64,000 bases of DNA, taken from Lachnospiraceae bacterium OM04-12BH (GTDB lineage Bacteria; Bacillota; Clostridia; Lachnospirales; Lachnospiraceae). The notes under the pieces were generated by a model that was not told the DNA's origin, ran no database searches, and saw only the letters and a list, made by a program, of their open reading frames with translations. The DNA lies in the NCBI GenBank assembly GCA_003490145.1, contig QULQ01000004.1:1-64000 (forward strand), in the 5' to 3' direction. Made by a program: the position numbers and the translations under genes. Shown one piece after another: positions 35,694 to 44,133 of the stretch (position 1 is the stretch's first letter; every line of letters begins with the position of its first letter).

Positions 35694-36569
35694 ATGCAGG
35701 GAAAGATCGTCAAAGGAATTGCAGGCTTCTATTATGTTTATACAGCGTTAGGATTGTTTGAATGCAAGGCCAAGGGAATATTCCGGAAGGAGCAGAAAAA
35801 GCCGCTTGTAGGAGATCTGGTAGAGATGGTGCCGGTGGACGTGGAAAAAATGATCGGTAATATCACAGAGATCCTGCCAAGGAAAAACACACTGATCCGT
35901 CCGGCGTCTGCCAATGTGGATCAGGCACTTGTGATCTTTGCTATCGTGAAGCCGGATCCCAATTATAATCTTCTGGATCGTTTTCTGATTACCATGGAGG
36001 AGCAGTCCCTTCCCTGTCTGATCTGCTTTAACAAGCAGGATATTGCCACTGAAGAGGAAAAGCAGGAACTGATCGAGGCTTATGGAAAAAGCGGTTATGA
36101 AGTGCTTTTTGTCAGCGGAAAGCTGCAGGAAGGCATAGATACGATCAGAGAGAGGCTGCAGGGCAAAACCACAGTGGTGGCAGGGCCAAGTGGCGTTGGC
36201 AAGTCCACGATCATCAATGCTCTTTATCCGCAGGCAAATATGGAAACCGGCGAGATCAGCAGAAAGATTGAAAGAGGAAAGCATACAACGAGACATGCAG
36301 AGCTCTTCGCACTTTCCGAGGATACCTTTATTTTTGATACACCGGGATTTACATCCCTTAATCTTGGAGAGATGGAAAAGGAAGAGCTGCAGGGGTTTTA
36401 TCCGGAATTTACACCTTATGAGAAATACTGTAAATTTACAGGCTGTTCCCATATCAGCGAGCCGGTCTGCGGGGTAAAGGATGCCCTTGAAAGGGGCGAT
36501 ATCAGCCGGGTCAGATATGAGAATTATAAGGTGCTTTATGAAGAAATCAAAAACAGAAGAAAATATTAG
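35694..36569 (+). CDS. rsgA: Ribosome small subunit-dependent GTPase RsgA
   Basis: A 291-residue circularly permuted GTPase that helps mature the 30S subunit. The permuted order is visible: an OB-fold (1-65), then G4 (FNKQD, about 115), G1 (GPSGVGKSTIINAL, about 165), G2/G3 (DTPGFTSLNL) and a C-terminal zinc site (CKFTGCSHISEPVCGVKDAL). It starts 3 nt after the prkC stop region, so it is co-transcribed with the kinase and phosphatase. The thiN and rpe genes that often follow are absent. Confidence 0.95.
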   Translation: MQGKIVKGIAGFYYVYTALGLFECKAKGIFRKEQKKPLVGDLVEMVPVDVEKMIGNITEILPRKNTLIRPASANVDQALVIFAIVKPDPNYNLLDRFLITMEEQSLPCLICFNKQDIATEEEKQELIEAYGKSGYEVLFVSGKLQEGIDTIRERLQGKTTVVAGPSGVGKSTIINALYPQANMETGEISRKIERGKHTTRHAELFALSEDTFIFDTPGFTSLNLGEMEKEELQGFYPEFTPYEKYCKFTGCSHISEPVCGVKDALERGDISRVRYENYKVLYEEIKNRRKY

Positions 36570-36615
36570 TTGACAAAAGGATGTCTTGCAGATAGAATAG
36601 TTAGCGGTAACTAAC
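36570..36615 (+). promoter_or_regulatory. Strong promoter with a GTTAG-N6-CTAAC operator-like repeat
   Basis: TTGACA (36570-36575), 17-bp spacer, TAGAAT (36593-36598). The inverted repeat GTTAG-N6-CTAAC at 36600-36615 covers the expected start of transcription. A second copy lies at 36686-36705. The half-site resembles DtxR/IdeR-type metal-regulator boxes, but the regulator is a guess. Confidence 0.65.
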
Positions 36616-36648
36616 CAACCATTAATACAAGGCATACTTTTCATGAGG

Positions 36649-36677
36649 ACGGCCAGAAGAGGTTCTGGCCGTTTTCT
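36649..36677 (+). terminator. Terminator in the leader before the DUF3793-flavodoxin genes
   Basis: A perfect 10-bp stem ACGGCCAGAA/TTCTGGCCGT with a GAGG loop, followed by TTTCT. Transcripts from the promoter at 36570 would end here at about 70 nt unless terminated incompletely. Confidence 0.75.
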
Positions 36678-36685
36678 GAAAAGAG

Positions 36686-36705
36686 TAGTTAGCCAAAACT
36701 AACTA
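36686..36705. promoter_or_regulatory. Second operator-like inverted repeat, TAGTTAG-N6-CTAACTA
   Basis: Perfect 7-bp arms with a 6-bp spacer, sharing GTTAG-N6-CTAAC with the repeat at 36600. It lies 41 nt upstream of the DUF3793 gene start. The same half-site and spacing in both copies argue for one binding protein. Confidence 0.65.
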
Positions 36706-36745
36706 TTAAAAGCCGTGGAGAAATTTTTACTCGGGAGAGCAGGAC

Positions 36746-37393
36746 TTGAGCAGAGAAACATGGGAACTGATAAAGCATATGGAAACAGAGGGACTTGAGG
36801 TGCAGATGATCATACAGTGTGCTCCTGTGATCGCTGGTCTTAAGGTATCCAATCTGCTGATCATTCCTGAAGGACAGCTTTTTCAGTTACGGGAGCTTCT
36901 GAAGGACAGCAGCATCAGTATGTATCTTCTTCTGAAGGAAGAGGGACGGCTGGTTATCCTGCTTTATCACCGGGAATGGCTGCAGAGGATGCTCGGAGAG
37001 CCGGATAGAAAAGCATGGCTGGTAAAGGCCGGGTATAAAGCAGATTATGACAGTGTGCGGACAGGACATGAGGGCATCAGCCTGTCAGCGGTTTTGGCCC
37101 GTTTCCGCAGAAGATACCAGTCCTACAGCAGGGGTATGAAAGACTTTCCACATGAAATGGGAATCCTGCTTGGATATCCGGTAGAGGATGTGGAAGGCTT
37201 TATCTTACATAAGGGAGGCAGTTACCTCTGCAATGGGTATTGGAAGGTGTACTATAATGTTTCACAGAAACAGAGAACCTTCCGCTGGTATTCCTTTGCA
37301 GAACATCATCTGCTTTGTCTTCTGAAGGAAGGACGCAGCATACCGGAGATCATCAGGCTGTACCAGAGACCGCTTGGAATCGTTCCGGCATAA
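36746..37393 (+). CDS. DUF3793 family protein
   Basis: A 215-residue protein carrying the DUF3793 signature: FPHEMGILLGYPVEDVEGFILHKG (positions about 133-156) and the nearby CNGYWKVYYN. The start is probably the TTG at 36746, with GGGAG 9 nt before; the next in-frame ATG would remove conserved sequence. The function is unknown. In Clostridia this family commonly neighbours flavodoxin and ferrous-iron transport genes, and a flavodoxin gene follows here 22 nt later. Two operator-like repeats upstream would fit metal control. Confidence 0.8.
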   Translation: MSRETWELIKHMETEGLEVQMIIQCAPVIAGLKVSNLLIIPEGQLFQLRELLKDSSISMYLLLKEEGRLVILLYHREWLQRMLGEPDRKAWLVKAGYKADYDSVRTGHEGISLSAVLARFRRRYQSYSRGMKDFPHEMGILLGYPVEDVEGFILHKGGSYLCNGYWKVYYNVSQKQRTFRWYSFAEHHLLCLLKEGRSIPEIIRLYQRPLGIVPA

Positions 37394-37415
37394 AAAAGAG
37401 AGGAGAATCATTACA

Positions 37416-37847
37416 ATGGAAACAGTAAAAATCGTATTCTGGTCACAGGGTGGAAATACAGCAGCTATGGCAGCAGCCGTAGCAGAGGGTGTGCAGGAAG
37501 CAGGCAGCAAGGCAGAGATCATCAATGTCAGTGATGCATCCGCAGCCGATCTGCAGAGCATGAAAGGATTTGCTCTTGGATGCCCTGCCATGGGAGCAGA
37601 AGTTCTGGAAGAAATGGAAATGGAGCCCTTCATGTGTGAACTGGAAGGAAGCCTTGCCGGCAAGAGTGTAGGCCTGTTTGGTTCCTACGGCTGGGGAGAC
37701 GGTCAGTGGATGCGTGACTGGGAAGAGAGATGCAAGGCAGCCGGCGCAGCTGTTGTAGGCGGCGAAGGCGTGATCTGCCAGGAAACCCCGGATGATGGTG
37801 CGATCGCAAGCTGCAGGGCACTTGGCAGGGCACTGGCAGCCTTATAA
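37416..37847 (+). CDS. Flavodoxin
   Basis: A 143-residue short-chain flavodoxin; the ATG at 37416 follows AGGAG. The FMN phosphate loop WSQGGNTAAMA (about 8-18) is a variant of the usual T/S-x-T-G-N-T, and the FMN-stacking loops are visible as GCPAMGAE and FGSYGWGDGQWM. It carries electrons at low potential and commonly replaces ferredoxin under iron limitation. It is the second gene of the DUF3793 unit. Confidence 0.88.
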   Translation: METVKIVFWSQGGNTAAMAAAVAEGVQEAGSKAEIINVSDASAADLQSMKGFALGCPAMGAEVLEEMEMEPFMCELEGSLAGKSVGLFGSYGWGDGQWMRDWEERCKAAGAAVVGGEGVICQETPDDGAIASCRALGRALAAL

Positions 37848-37890
37848 ATCAAATTGCTTATTACCTAACTTCTAAAATCTTATATCACAC

Positions 37891-37958
37891 AAAGGCCATG
37901 CGCTGCATGGGACATAAGAGTGGTGTCCTGTACGGTGACATGGCTTTTGTATTTTTAC
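37891..37958 (+). terminator. Branched hairpin with T-rich tail after the flavodoxin gene
   Basis: AAAGGCCATG (37891-37900) pairs with CATGGCTTTT (37939-37948) around an inner stem GGACA/TGTCC. The sequence after it is T-rich (TTTTGTATTTTTA). It is most likely the terminator of the flavodoxin unit, although the branched interior is unusual. From here to 38072 I see no gene; a GGAGG followed by an ATG at about 38000 opens only a short frame. Confidence 0.5.
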
Positions 37959-38072
37959 TCAGTCGAGCAGCTGTTCCCGGAGGAGAAAACATGCTTTACA
38001 GATCGATATTTCACCTGTAAAGTTGATATTGTGAGTGATAAGACACGAAAGGAATTATAAGGAGGGGTTCTT

Positions 38073-38816
38073 TTGAAAGGATTGCTGGAAATTTGCTGTG
38101 GCAGCTTTGAAGATGTGAAAACAGCCTGGGAAAATGGTGCGAATCGTGTGGAGCTTAACAGTGCGCTGTATTTGGGCGGATTGACTCCGTCTCTTGCAAA
38201 TTTGCTCTGCGCAAAGGAGCAATGTGATATTTCTGTTGTGACTATGGTCAGACCAAGAGGGGGTGGCTTTTGTTATTCGGAAGAAGAATATAAGACAATG
38301 CTTTTGGATGCACGCATGCTTTTGAATCACGGGGCGGATGGGATTGCTTTTGGCTTTTTGAAAGCAGATCATACACTGGATGTTATGCGGACGAAAGAAA
38401 TGCTTGCGCTTATTCATGAAAAGGGAAAAGAAGCGGTATTTCACCGGGCGTTTGATTGTGTTGTACAGCAGGAGCATGCGGTAGAAACCTTAATCTCTCT
38501 TGGAACGGATCGGATTCTTACCAGTGGTGGTGCACCGGATGTATGGACGGGGAGAAAACAATTACAATGGCTGCAAAGCCAATATGGAAACGAAATCACA
38601 TTTTTAGCAGGAAGCGGCGTGAATGCCGAAAATGTAATTGATTTGATGGAATATACGAAAGTGGAGCAGGTACATACATCTTGTCGAAAATGGTGCGTGG
38701 ATGTGACAGCCTCACAGCAGGAAGTGGATTTTTCTTATGCCGCAGGTCAAAAGAATGCATATGAGATGGTGGATGCAAAAAAAGTAGAAAAAATGGTAAA
38801 AGTATTGACCTTGTAG
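38073..38816 (+). CDS. cutC: CutC family protein
   Basis: A 247-residue TIM-barrel protein with the CutC pattern: LEICCGSFEDVKTAWENGANRVEL at the start (positions 5-28), MVRPRGGGFCYS, GADGIAFGFL, FHRAFDC, LTSGGAPD, and VHTSCR near the end. Originally linked to copper homeostasis, the family's real function is disputed. Start is a TTG at 38073 behind AAGGAGG; neighbours are AT-rich island genes. The gene looks intact. Confidence 0.92.
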   Translation: MKGLLEICCGSFEDVKTAWENGANRVELNSALYLGGLTPSLANLLCAKEQCDISVVTMVRPRGGGFCYSEEEYKTMLLDARMLLNHGADGIAFGFLKADHTLDVMRTKEMLALIHEKGKEAVFHRAFDCVVQQEHAVETLISLGTDRILTSGGAPDVWTGRKQLQWLQSQYGNEITFLAGSGVNAENVIDLMEYTKVEQVHTSCRKWCVDVTASQQEVDFSYAAGQKNAYEMVDAKKVEKMVKVLTL

Positions 38817-38871
38817 TTTGTATAGGGTTTAGAATCCAGGCTGAAAAAATCAAAATGCACAGGGTATTTTG

Positions 38872-39069
38872 ATGGTTGCTACCGTCGGCTTACAGGATGT
38901 AGATGGACTGAAGCCGTCTGAATATTTGCATGAAGCTGCAAGGAAGAATATTAGAGATGGTAAGACTACAAGCGTACTGATTGGCGCATCCAAGCCATCG
39001 CAAATACTGGATAATATCAAGGCAATCCGGAATATGTTCTGTGATGAAAATAAAAAAATTATTTTATAG
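38872..39069 (+). pseudogene. C-terminal remnant of an aldo/keto reductase
   Basis: The open frame ends with GKTTSVLIGASKPSQILDNIKAI, the conserved NADPH-binding C-terminal segment of the aldo/keto reductase family (SVLIGASxPxQ). The TIM barrel before it is missing and the first 30 residues look unrelated. Its last 11 nt overlap the end of the convergent pucR gene. It is a decayed gene end, not a functional enzyme. Confidence 0.6.
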
Positions 39070-40204
39070 AACGAATTTGAAAAGCCATTTGCAGCATAAG
39101 CATATCCTCTGGCTCATCCAGCGATAGGGGAAGAAGCGCCTGGATTTTTTTCAGGCGATAGCTAATGGTATTGCGGTGTGTAAACATCGTATTAGCTGTA
39201 TCCAGAATGCTTTTCTGACACTGAAAGTAAATGTGTAACGTTTCCAGAAGCTGGGTTTTGTTTTCGGCATCAAAGCGTTCTAAGATTCCAAGAGATTCTT
39301 CATAAATATGATGAAGAATCTCTTTATTTGTTACGGAATAAAGGATACGATGAATGCCAAAATCCTGAAAAAAGAGATAGTCCTTATTCTGCTGCATAGC
39401 AGCATCCAATGCAACGACAGCGTTTTCGTAGCTGTATCTGACGTGCATCAAAGAATGGACAGTTTCGCCAATACCAATGCGGGGATGTGAAACCTGGCTG
39501 TTCTGACGTTGCCTAAAATGATTGTTTGCTAATAACAAATCTAGAAAGTTCTGAATAATTTCGCGAGCACAGTTTTGTGCAATGAGCACAATCTTATCTT
39601 TCTTAAGAAATAAACAATACTTTATCTGCAAGGAATCCAGGTGATTTTGAATATTAATGATGGAAACGGCATTGCCAAATAAAAGAACAGTATACTGTGC
39701 TCTTTCAGGGAAGCCGTAGGATTCTAGCTCAGTATACTTTTTTATTGGATAGGAAGAATCGGTCATAATGTCGCTGAACAGATGAGTAATTGTATTTTCC
39801 TGATAGGTATTCATAAAAATTTGATTACAAATATCCTGCATAATATCAACAATGTGAATCTGCCAGGGCATTGTAAACAATGGAAAATCGTGTCGATCGC
39901 AAAGCGCCAGTATTTCAGGGGAAATGGAATCTGCTTTTATATAGTTTCCGATATTGATAATCAGTCCGCTGCAGGAAGAAAATGCAAGCTCTTCAATCAG
40001 CTTATAAAGCCAGTTAGGATCGCTGCGAATCATCATACCGGTGGTGATGACAAGCTCTTTACCGCGCAGAAAAGAAATATTACCAATATCCTCTGTGTAA
40101 TAAAGCCAGGAAACAGACGAACTGAGCCCATCAGCACCCGCAATCAAACGCAGGCGATACTGTTCACGATAGCTGTGATAAATATTCAGTAATAATGGCT
40201 GCAT
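39059..40204 (-). CDS. PucR family transcriptional regulator
   Basis: A 381-residue regulator: an N-terminal PucR domain (about 8-125: LRLIAGADGLSSSVSWLYYTED, KELVITTGMMI), a central GGDEF-like/CdaR segment with GIGETVHSLMHVRYSYENAVVAL, and a C-terminal helix-turn-helix (about 325-372: LDTANTMFTHRNTISYRLKKIQ). Members usually activate catabolic genes in response to a substrate. It is divergent from the aminotransferase and transport genes. Its own -35 box lies inside an inverted repeat, which suggests it also controls itself. Confidence 0.9.
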   Translation of the reverse strand: MQPLLLNIYHSYREQYRLRLIAGADGLSSSVSWLYYTEDIGNISFLRGKELVITTGMMIRSDPNWLYKLIEELAFSSCSGLIINIGNYIKADSISPEILALCDRHDFPLFTMPWQIHIVDIMQDICNQIFMNTYQENTITHLFSDIMTDSSYPIKKYTELESYGFPERAQYTVLLFGNAVSIINIQNHLDSLQIKYCLFLKKDKIVLIAQNCAREIIQNFLDLLLANNHFRQRQNSQVSHPRIGIGETVHSLMHVRYSYENAVVALDAAMQQNKDYLFFQDFGIHRILYSVTNKEILHHIYEESLGILERFDAENKTQLLETLHIYFQCQKSILDTANTMFTHRNTISYRLKKIQALLPLSLDEPEDMLMLQMAFQIRSIK

Positions 40205-40236
40205 AGGTACGCTCCCCCTTTAAAGGAATTTTTGTC

Positions 40237-40331
40237 ATTATAACAAAATAATTATTGTGCGTCAAGCACAATGAAGATTGAAAAAATTGTAAAATGAACA
40301 AATTGAATTGTGCTTTATGTTGTGATATATT
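40237..40331. promoter_or_regulatory. Divergent pucR/aminotransferase promoters with ATTGTGC operator
   Basis: Minus strand: TTGACG (40260-40265), 17 bp, TATAAT (40237-40242) for pucR. Plus strand: TTGAAT (40303-40308), 17 bp, TATATT (40326-40331) for the aminotransferase. An inverted repeat ATTGTGC-N5-GCACAAT at 40254-40272 covers the pucR -35; a further half-site ATTGTGC lies at 40307-40313 in the other promoter. This fits a regulator shared by both directions, likely PucR. Confidence 0.65.
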
Positions 40332-40385
40332 TTCAATAACAACAAAAAGAGCAGGGATGTTACAAGAAAGGTGGAGAAAATGACA

Positions 40386-41738
40386 ATGTTAAAAAATGAG
40401 CTGCCTAGAATTGTAACAAAACAAATTCCAGGGCCAAAAGCAGCAAAATGGATAGCAAGAAGAGGTGAGGCAGTTCCTTCAGCAATCAAATGTGTATACC
40501 CTATCGTGATAGCGCGAGGAGAAGGCGCCATGCTTGAGGATGTGGATGGAAATTATTTCCTTGATTGGGTAGGTGGTGTCGGTGTGCTGAACATTGGATA
40601 TTCCAGGCCTGAACTGATAGAGGCAGTAAAAAAACAGTCAGAGCGGTATTTCCATGGAATGTTTAATATTGTTACACATGAAGGATATGTTGCGCTGGCA
40701 GAAAAGTTAAATGCCATTGCACCGGTAAAGGGTACGAAAAGAAAAACGTATTTTGCTAACAGTGGTGCAGAGGCAGATGAAAATGCAGTAAAAATAGCAA
40801 AGGCTTTTACGAAGAGACCTAATATTATTGTATTTTCGGGAGCGTTTCATGGAAGAACCATGCTGACAATGGCGATGACATCAAAAAAAGCATACGCTTA
40901 TGGCATGGGTCCATTTCCAGATGGTGTATACCGTGCTGAGTTTCCCTATCTGTATCGGAAGCTAGAGGGGATACCGGAGACAGAAGCAATTTCTTATTAT
41001 ATTAAGAGTATTGAGCAGGTATTTGAACAGGCATCGCCTGCAGAATTTGTGGCAGCAATTGTGGTGGAGCCTTTGCAGGGCGAAGGAGGATTCGTACCCG
41101 CTCCGATAGAATGGGTAAAAGCAGTTAGAAAAATTTGTGATAAGTATGGAATTCTTTTAGTCGCAGATGAAGTGCAGAGTGGATTTTGCAGAACAGGGAG
41201 AATGTTTGCAAGCGATTACTGGAAGGATGCGGATGCACAGCCGGATATAGTAACAACAGCAAAATCCATTGCAGGTGGTATCCCACTCAGTGCAATCACT
41301 GCACGGGAAGAAATCATGGAAGCAGTGCCTTGTGGTGTAATAGGAGGTACTTTTTGTGGAAACCCGCTTGCATGTGCTTCTGCACTTCAGGTAATTGAGA
41401 TTATGGAGAAGGAAAATTTTGAGGCACGGGCAGTTGAAATTGGAAAAAAGGTAATGAAGCGTTATCAGAAAATGCAGAAGAAGCTGCCAGTTATTGGCGA
41501 TGTAAGAGGGATAGGCGCAATGATTGGTCTTGAAATTGTAAAAGACCAGGAGAGCAAGCAGCCTAATCCAACGCTTGTTTCTGAAGTTGTTCAGGAGTGT
41601 ATACAGAATGGATTGATTATTGAAAACGCTGGAATTTATGGAAATGTAATTCGCTTTTTGGCACCACTTGTGATTACAGATGAGCAGCTGGAGGCTGGCT
41701 TGGATATTCTTGAGGCAGCAATCCGTAGATGTATGTAA
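40386..41738 (+). CDS. Class III (GABA-type) aminotransferase
   Basis: A 450-residue PLP enzyme; the ATG at 40386 is 9 nt from GGTGGAG. Motifs: FLDWVGGVGVLNIGYS, YFANSGAEADENAVKIA (phosphate-binding), FSGAFHGRTMLTMAMT, VVEPLQGEGGFVP, LVADEVQSGFCRTG, and the Schiff-base lysine in TTAKSIAGGIPLSA (about 300). It is close to 4-aminobutyrate aminotransferases, which turn an omega-amino acid into an aldehyde. A broken iron alcohol dehydrogenase follows, so transamination plus aldehyde reduction was probably the ancestral route. The actual substrate is unknown. Confidence 0.88.
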   Translation: MLKNELPRIVTKQIPGPKAAKWIARRGEAVPSAIKCVYPIVIARGEGAMLEDVDGNYFLDWVGGVGVLNIGYSRPELIEAVKKQSERYFHGMFNIVTHEGYVALAEKLNAIAPVKGTKRKTYFANSGAEADENAVKIAKAFTKRPNIIVFSGAFHGRTMLTMAMTSKKAYAYGMGPFPDGVYRAEFPYLYRKLEGIPETEAISYYIKSIEQVFEQASPAEFVAAIVVEPLQGEGGFVPAPIEWVKAVRKICDKYGILLVADEVQSGFCRTGRMFASDYWKDADAQPDIVTTAKSIAGGIPLSAITAREEIMEAVPCGVIGGTFCGNPLACASALQVIEIMEKENFEARAVEIGKKVMKRYQKMQKKLPVIGDVRGIGAMIGLEIVKDQESKQPNPTLVSEVVQECIQNGLIIENAGIYGNVIRFLAPLVITDEQLEAGLDILEAAIRRCM

Positions 41739-41759
41739 GCTGAAGAAGGGAGACTGGAT

Positions 41760-42428
41760 ATGGATTTTCAATTTTATCTGCCAGTGAATCTTTCTTTTGG
41801 TGAGGGCTGAGTAGAGACCGTGGGAGTGGAGACCGCAAAATATGGAAAGCGGGCGCTGCTTGTTACGGGAAAAAACAGTACCAGAAAAACAGGTTTGTTA
41901 GACAAAGTAAAGGCTTTGCTGGAAAAAGCAGGTGTTGATTGTGTTGTTTTTGCTCAGGTATCAGCGAATCCTACTTCTGACATAATGGAAGAAGGCGTCA
42001 GGCTGCTTACGGAACAGCACTGTGATGTAGTAGTTGCACTTGGCGGAATGAATATTAACATGGCAGGCGTTACGGCACCGCATGGTATGGAGCACCCGGC
42101 AAGTGGATTGCGTGATATTGTACATGGACGGGGATTGGCGGCTTTGACACCGATTATTTATCAAAAGTCCTTTGAGACTGCACCGGCAAAGTTTGATAAA
42201 ATCTCAAGGCTGCTGGGTGGAAAGGACAGAAGAGAACTTGTTCCCAGAATACAGGAACTGCTGGAGGTGCTGGAAGTGAAAACAACGCTTTCACAGGAAG
42301 GAATAAAGGAATCAGATGTGGACTGGATGACGGATAATTGTGCAAAGGTATCCGCACCTGCAATGGCTGCGCATCCACAGCATTTTACAAAGGAAGAAAT
42401 CCGGGAAATTTACCTGGAGGCTTTATAA
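41760..42428 (+). pseudogene. Iron-containing alcohol dehydrogenase with nonsense codon and internal deletion
   Basis: The frame from the ATG at 41760 begins MDFQFYLPVNLSFGEG, meets a TGA at 41808, then continues in the same frame with YGKRALLVTGKNSTRKTGLLDKV, the iron-ADH N-terminus. After VVVALGG (about 42050) it jumps to MAGV and HGMEHPASGLRDIVHG, which are C-terminal metal-binding motifs; about 150 residues in the middle, including the rest of the NAD loop and other metal ligands, are gone. Family length is about 385-400. The gene cannot make an active enzyme. Confidence 0.85.
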
Positions 42429-42479
42429 AATAAAGAAAATTATTATGGGAGAACAAAGGTAAAAAAGGGAGGACACAAG

Positions 42480-44066
42480 ATGAAGAAAAAGGTTTTAAGT
42501 CTATTATTAGCACTGGCTATGACGGTGGCAGGCACAACCGGCTGTGGAAGTGGAAACGGAGCAGGTGGGACTGCAGCAATCGATCCTAATAAGATTGCTA
42601 TTGTAGCAATGGGGGATTATCTAGTACAGGATTGGGATCCTGCGATTTCCTATGGTGTAGATCCCCGTGTATTCTGCAATGTATATGAAACATTGATGAC
42701 CAGTAATCCGGACGGAACCTACAATAATGTACTGGCAACAGATTATACAAGGAGTGAGGATAGTCTGACATGGACATTTACGCTGCGGGATGGCGTAAAG
42801 TTTCAGGATGGGACGGACTTTAATGCAGAAGCAGTGAAGTATTCGATTGACAGAACAATTGCTCTTCAGAATGGCGGCTCTTATATCTGGGGACCGGTAA
42901 AGGAAATCAAAGTTATTGATGATAAAACGGTAGAGTTCACACTGAACTATCCGGTTGACCTGCGGGAGATTGTTTCCTGTCAGTATGCAGCATTCATCTA
43001 TGCTCCATCAGCAGGTGATGATCTGGATGCGTCTTCCAAATGGTTTTATGAATATAATATGTGCGGCACGGGGCCTTATATGCTGCAGGAGTATTCTAAT
43101 GGAAGCCACCTGATTCTGAAGAAATTTGCAGATTACTGGCAGGGCTGGGATGGTAACCATATTGAACAGATTATTTTTAAGTCTGCGGAAGAATCTACGA
43201 CCAGACGTCAGATGATAGAAGGCGGAGAGGCAGACATCGCATTTGACATTACGGCCAGCGATGCAGAAGCCATGGCTTCGGATCAGAATCTGACGATTGA
43301 GGTAACAGACACAGAAAAGAATCTTCAGTGCTTCCTGAATGTAGAAGCTGGACCGTTACAGGATCAGAAAGTAAGACAGGCAATCGCATATTCTTTCCCG
43401 TATCAAGATGTAATTGATTATGTACAGTATGGAAAGTACGCAACACTTCCAAAGGATGTGATTGCACCGGCAACCTTGATTGGTTCTACGACAGAGATAC
43501 CGTATACATACGATTTGGACAAGGCAAAGGCATTGCTGGAGGAAGCCGGCAAGGCGGATGGCTTTGAATTGACTGCTTCTTATCACAATATTGATGAGGA
43601 TACAAAGAAGGTATTGGAGCTTTGGAAATCAGAATTGTCTAAGTTAAACGTTACCTTAAATATAGAAGCAAACTCATGGGAGGTTGTATACAATAAGGCG
43701 AAGAGTGCCAATCCGGAAGAGAGAGATGATTTGTTTATCTGCAAAACCTTTGCGGATACCAATACAGCGTATGGACCGTACAGTACCTGTGTAGAATCCG
43801 GAGCTGGCTGGAACTTCTCTGGAATTAAAAATGCAGAATATGACGAGAAGATTGAAGCTGCTTACCAGGCAGGTGCTTTTGACCAACGACAGTTTATTGA
43901 TGGTTTCCACGAAGTAGGTGCAAAGATTGCAGAGGACTGCTTCCAGATGAACCTGTATGATTTTTCACAGATTACCGCAGTTAGCAAAGATTTTCATGGC
44001 TTTACATTAAACCCGGCATATCAAAGTGCAGTACTTTTTTATAACTGCTATAAAGGAAACGAATAA
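42480..44066 (+). CDS. Family 5 extracellular solute-binding lipoprotein (peptide/nickel type)
   Basis: A 528-residue lipoprotein with a signal peptide ending in the lipobox TTGC (about 20-23). The family 5 pattern is visible: VYETLMTSNPDGTYNNVLATDYTRS, WTFTLRDGVKFQDGTDFNAEAVKYS, DDKTVEFTL, and a C-terminal lobe. It captures a peptide or other small solute and hands it to the two permeases and ATPase encoded next. It follows an aminotransferase gene, so the cargo may be an amino compound; this is inference. A GGAGG site lies 8 nt upstream. Confidence 0.92.
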   Translation: MKKKVLSLLLALAMTVAGTTGCGSGNGAGGTAAIDPNKIAIVAMGDYLVQDWDPAISYGVDPRVFCNVYETLMTSNPDGTYNNVLATDYTRSEDSLTWTFTLRDGVKFQDGTDFNAEAVKYSIDRTIALQNGGSYIWGPVKEIKVIDDKTVEFTLNYPVDLREIVSCQYAAFIYAPSAGDDLDASSKWFYEYNMCGTGPYMLQEYSNGSHLILKKFADYWQGWDGNHIEQIIFKSAEESTTRRQMIEGGEADIAFDITASDAEAMASDQNLTIEVTDTEKNLQCFLNVEAGPLQDQKVRQAIAYSFPYQDVIDYVQYGKYATLPKDVIAPATLIGSTTEIPYTYDLDKAKALLEEAGKADGFELTASYHNIDEDTKKVLELWKSELSKLNVTLNIEANSWEVVYNKAKSANPEERDDLFICKTFADTNTAYGPYSTCVESGAGWNFSGIKNAEYDEKIEAAYQAGAFDQRQFIDGFHEVGAKIAEDCFQMNLYDFSQITAVSKDFHGFTLNPAYQSAVLFYNCYKGNE

Positions 44067-44082
44067 AACATAGCAAAAACAA

Positions 44083-44116
44083 AAAAGGCGGCGCGTCAGT
44101 TTGTGCCGCCTTTCTC
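44083..44116 (+). terminator. Hairpin between binding-protein and permease genes
   Basis: AAAGGCGGC pairs with GCCGCCTTT around a 12-nt loop, followed by TCT. Likely partial termination, giving more binding protein than permease. Confidence 0.6.
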
Positions 44117-44133
44117 TAAAAGGAGACAGCGGA

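Noticed and set aside
35748..36644. Minus-strand open frame opposite rsgA
   Set aside because: rsgA shows all GTPase motifs on the plus strand; the frame is a shadow.
36644..36702. Leader peptide (MRTARRGSGRFLKRVVSQN) in the DUF3793 leader
   Set aside because: No ribosome binding site, and the frame is just the terminator stem read through.
37891..38072. Riboswitch upstream of cutC
   Set aside because: The structure does not match any class I can recall and lies next to a T-run right after the flavodoxin gene; a terminator is the simpler reading.
41808..41810. In-frame TGA in the iron-ADH as a selenocysteine codon
   Set aside because: The position is not a catalytic residue in iron-ADHs, I see no SECIS-like hairpin after it, and the gene also has a large internal deletion.
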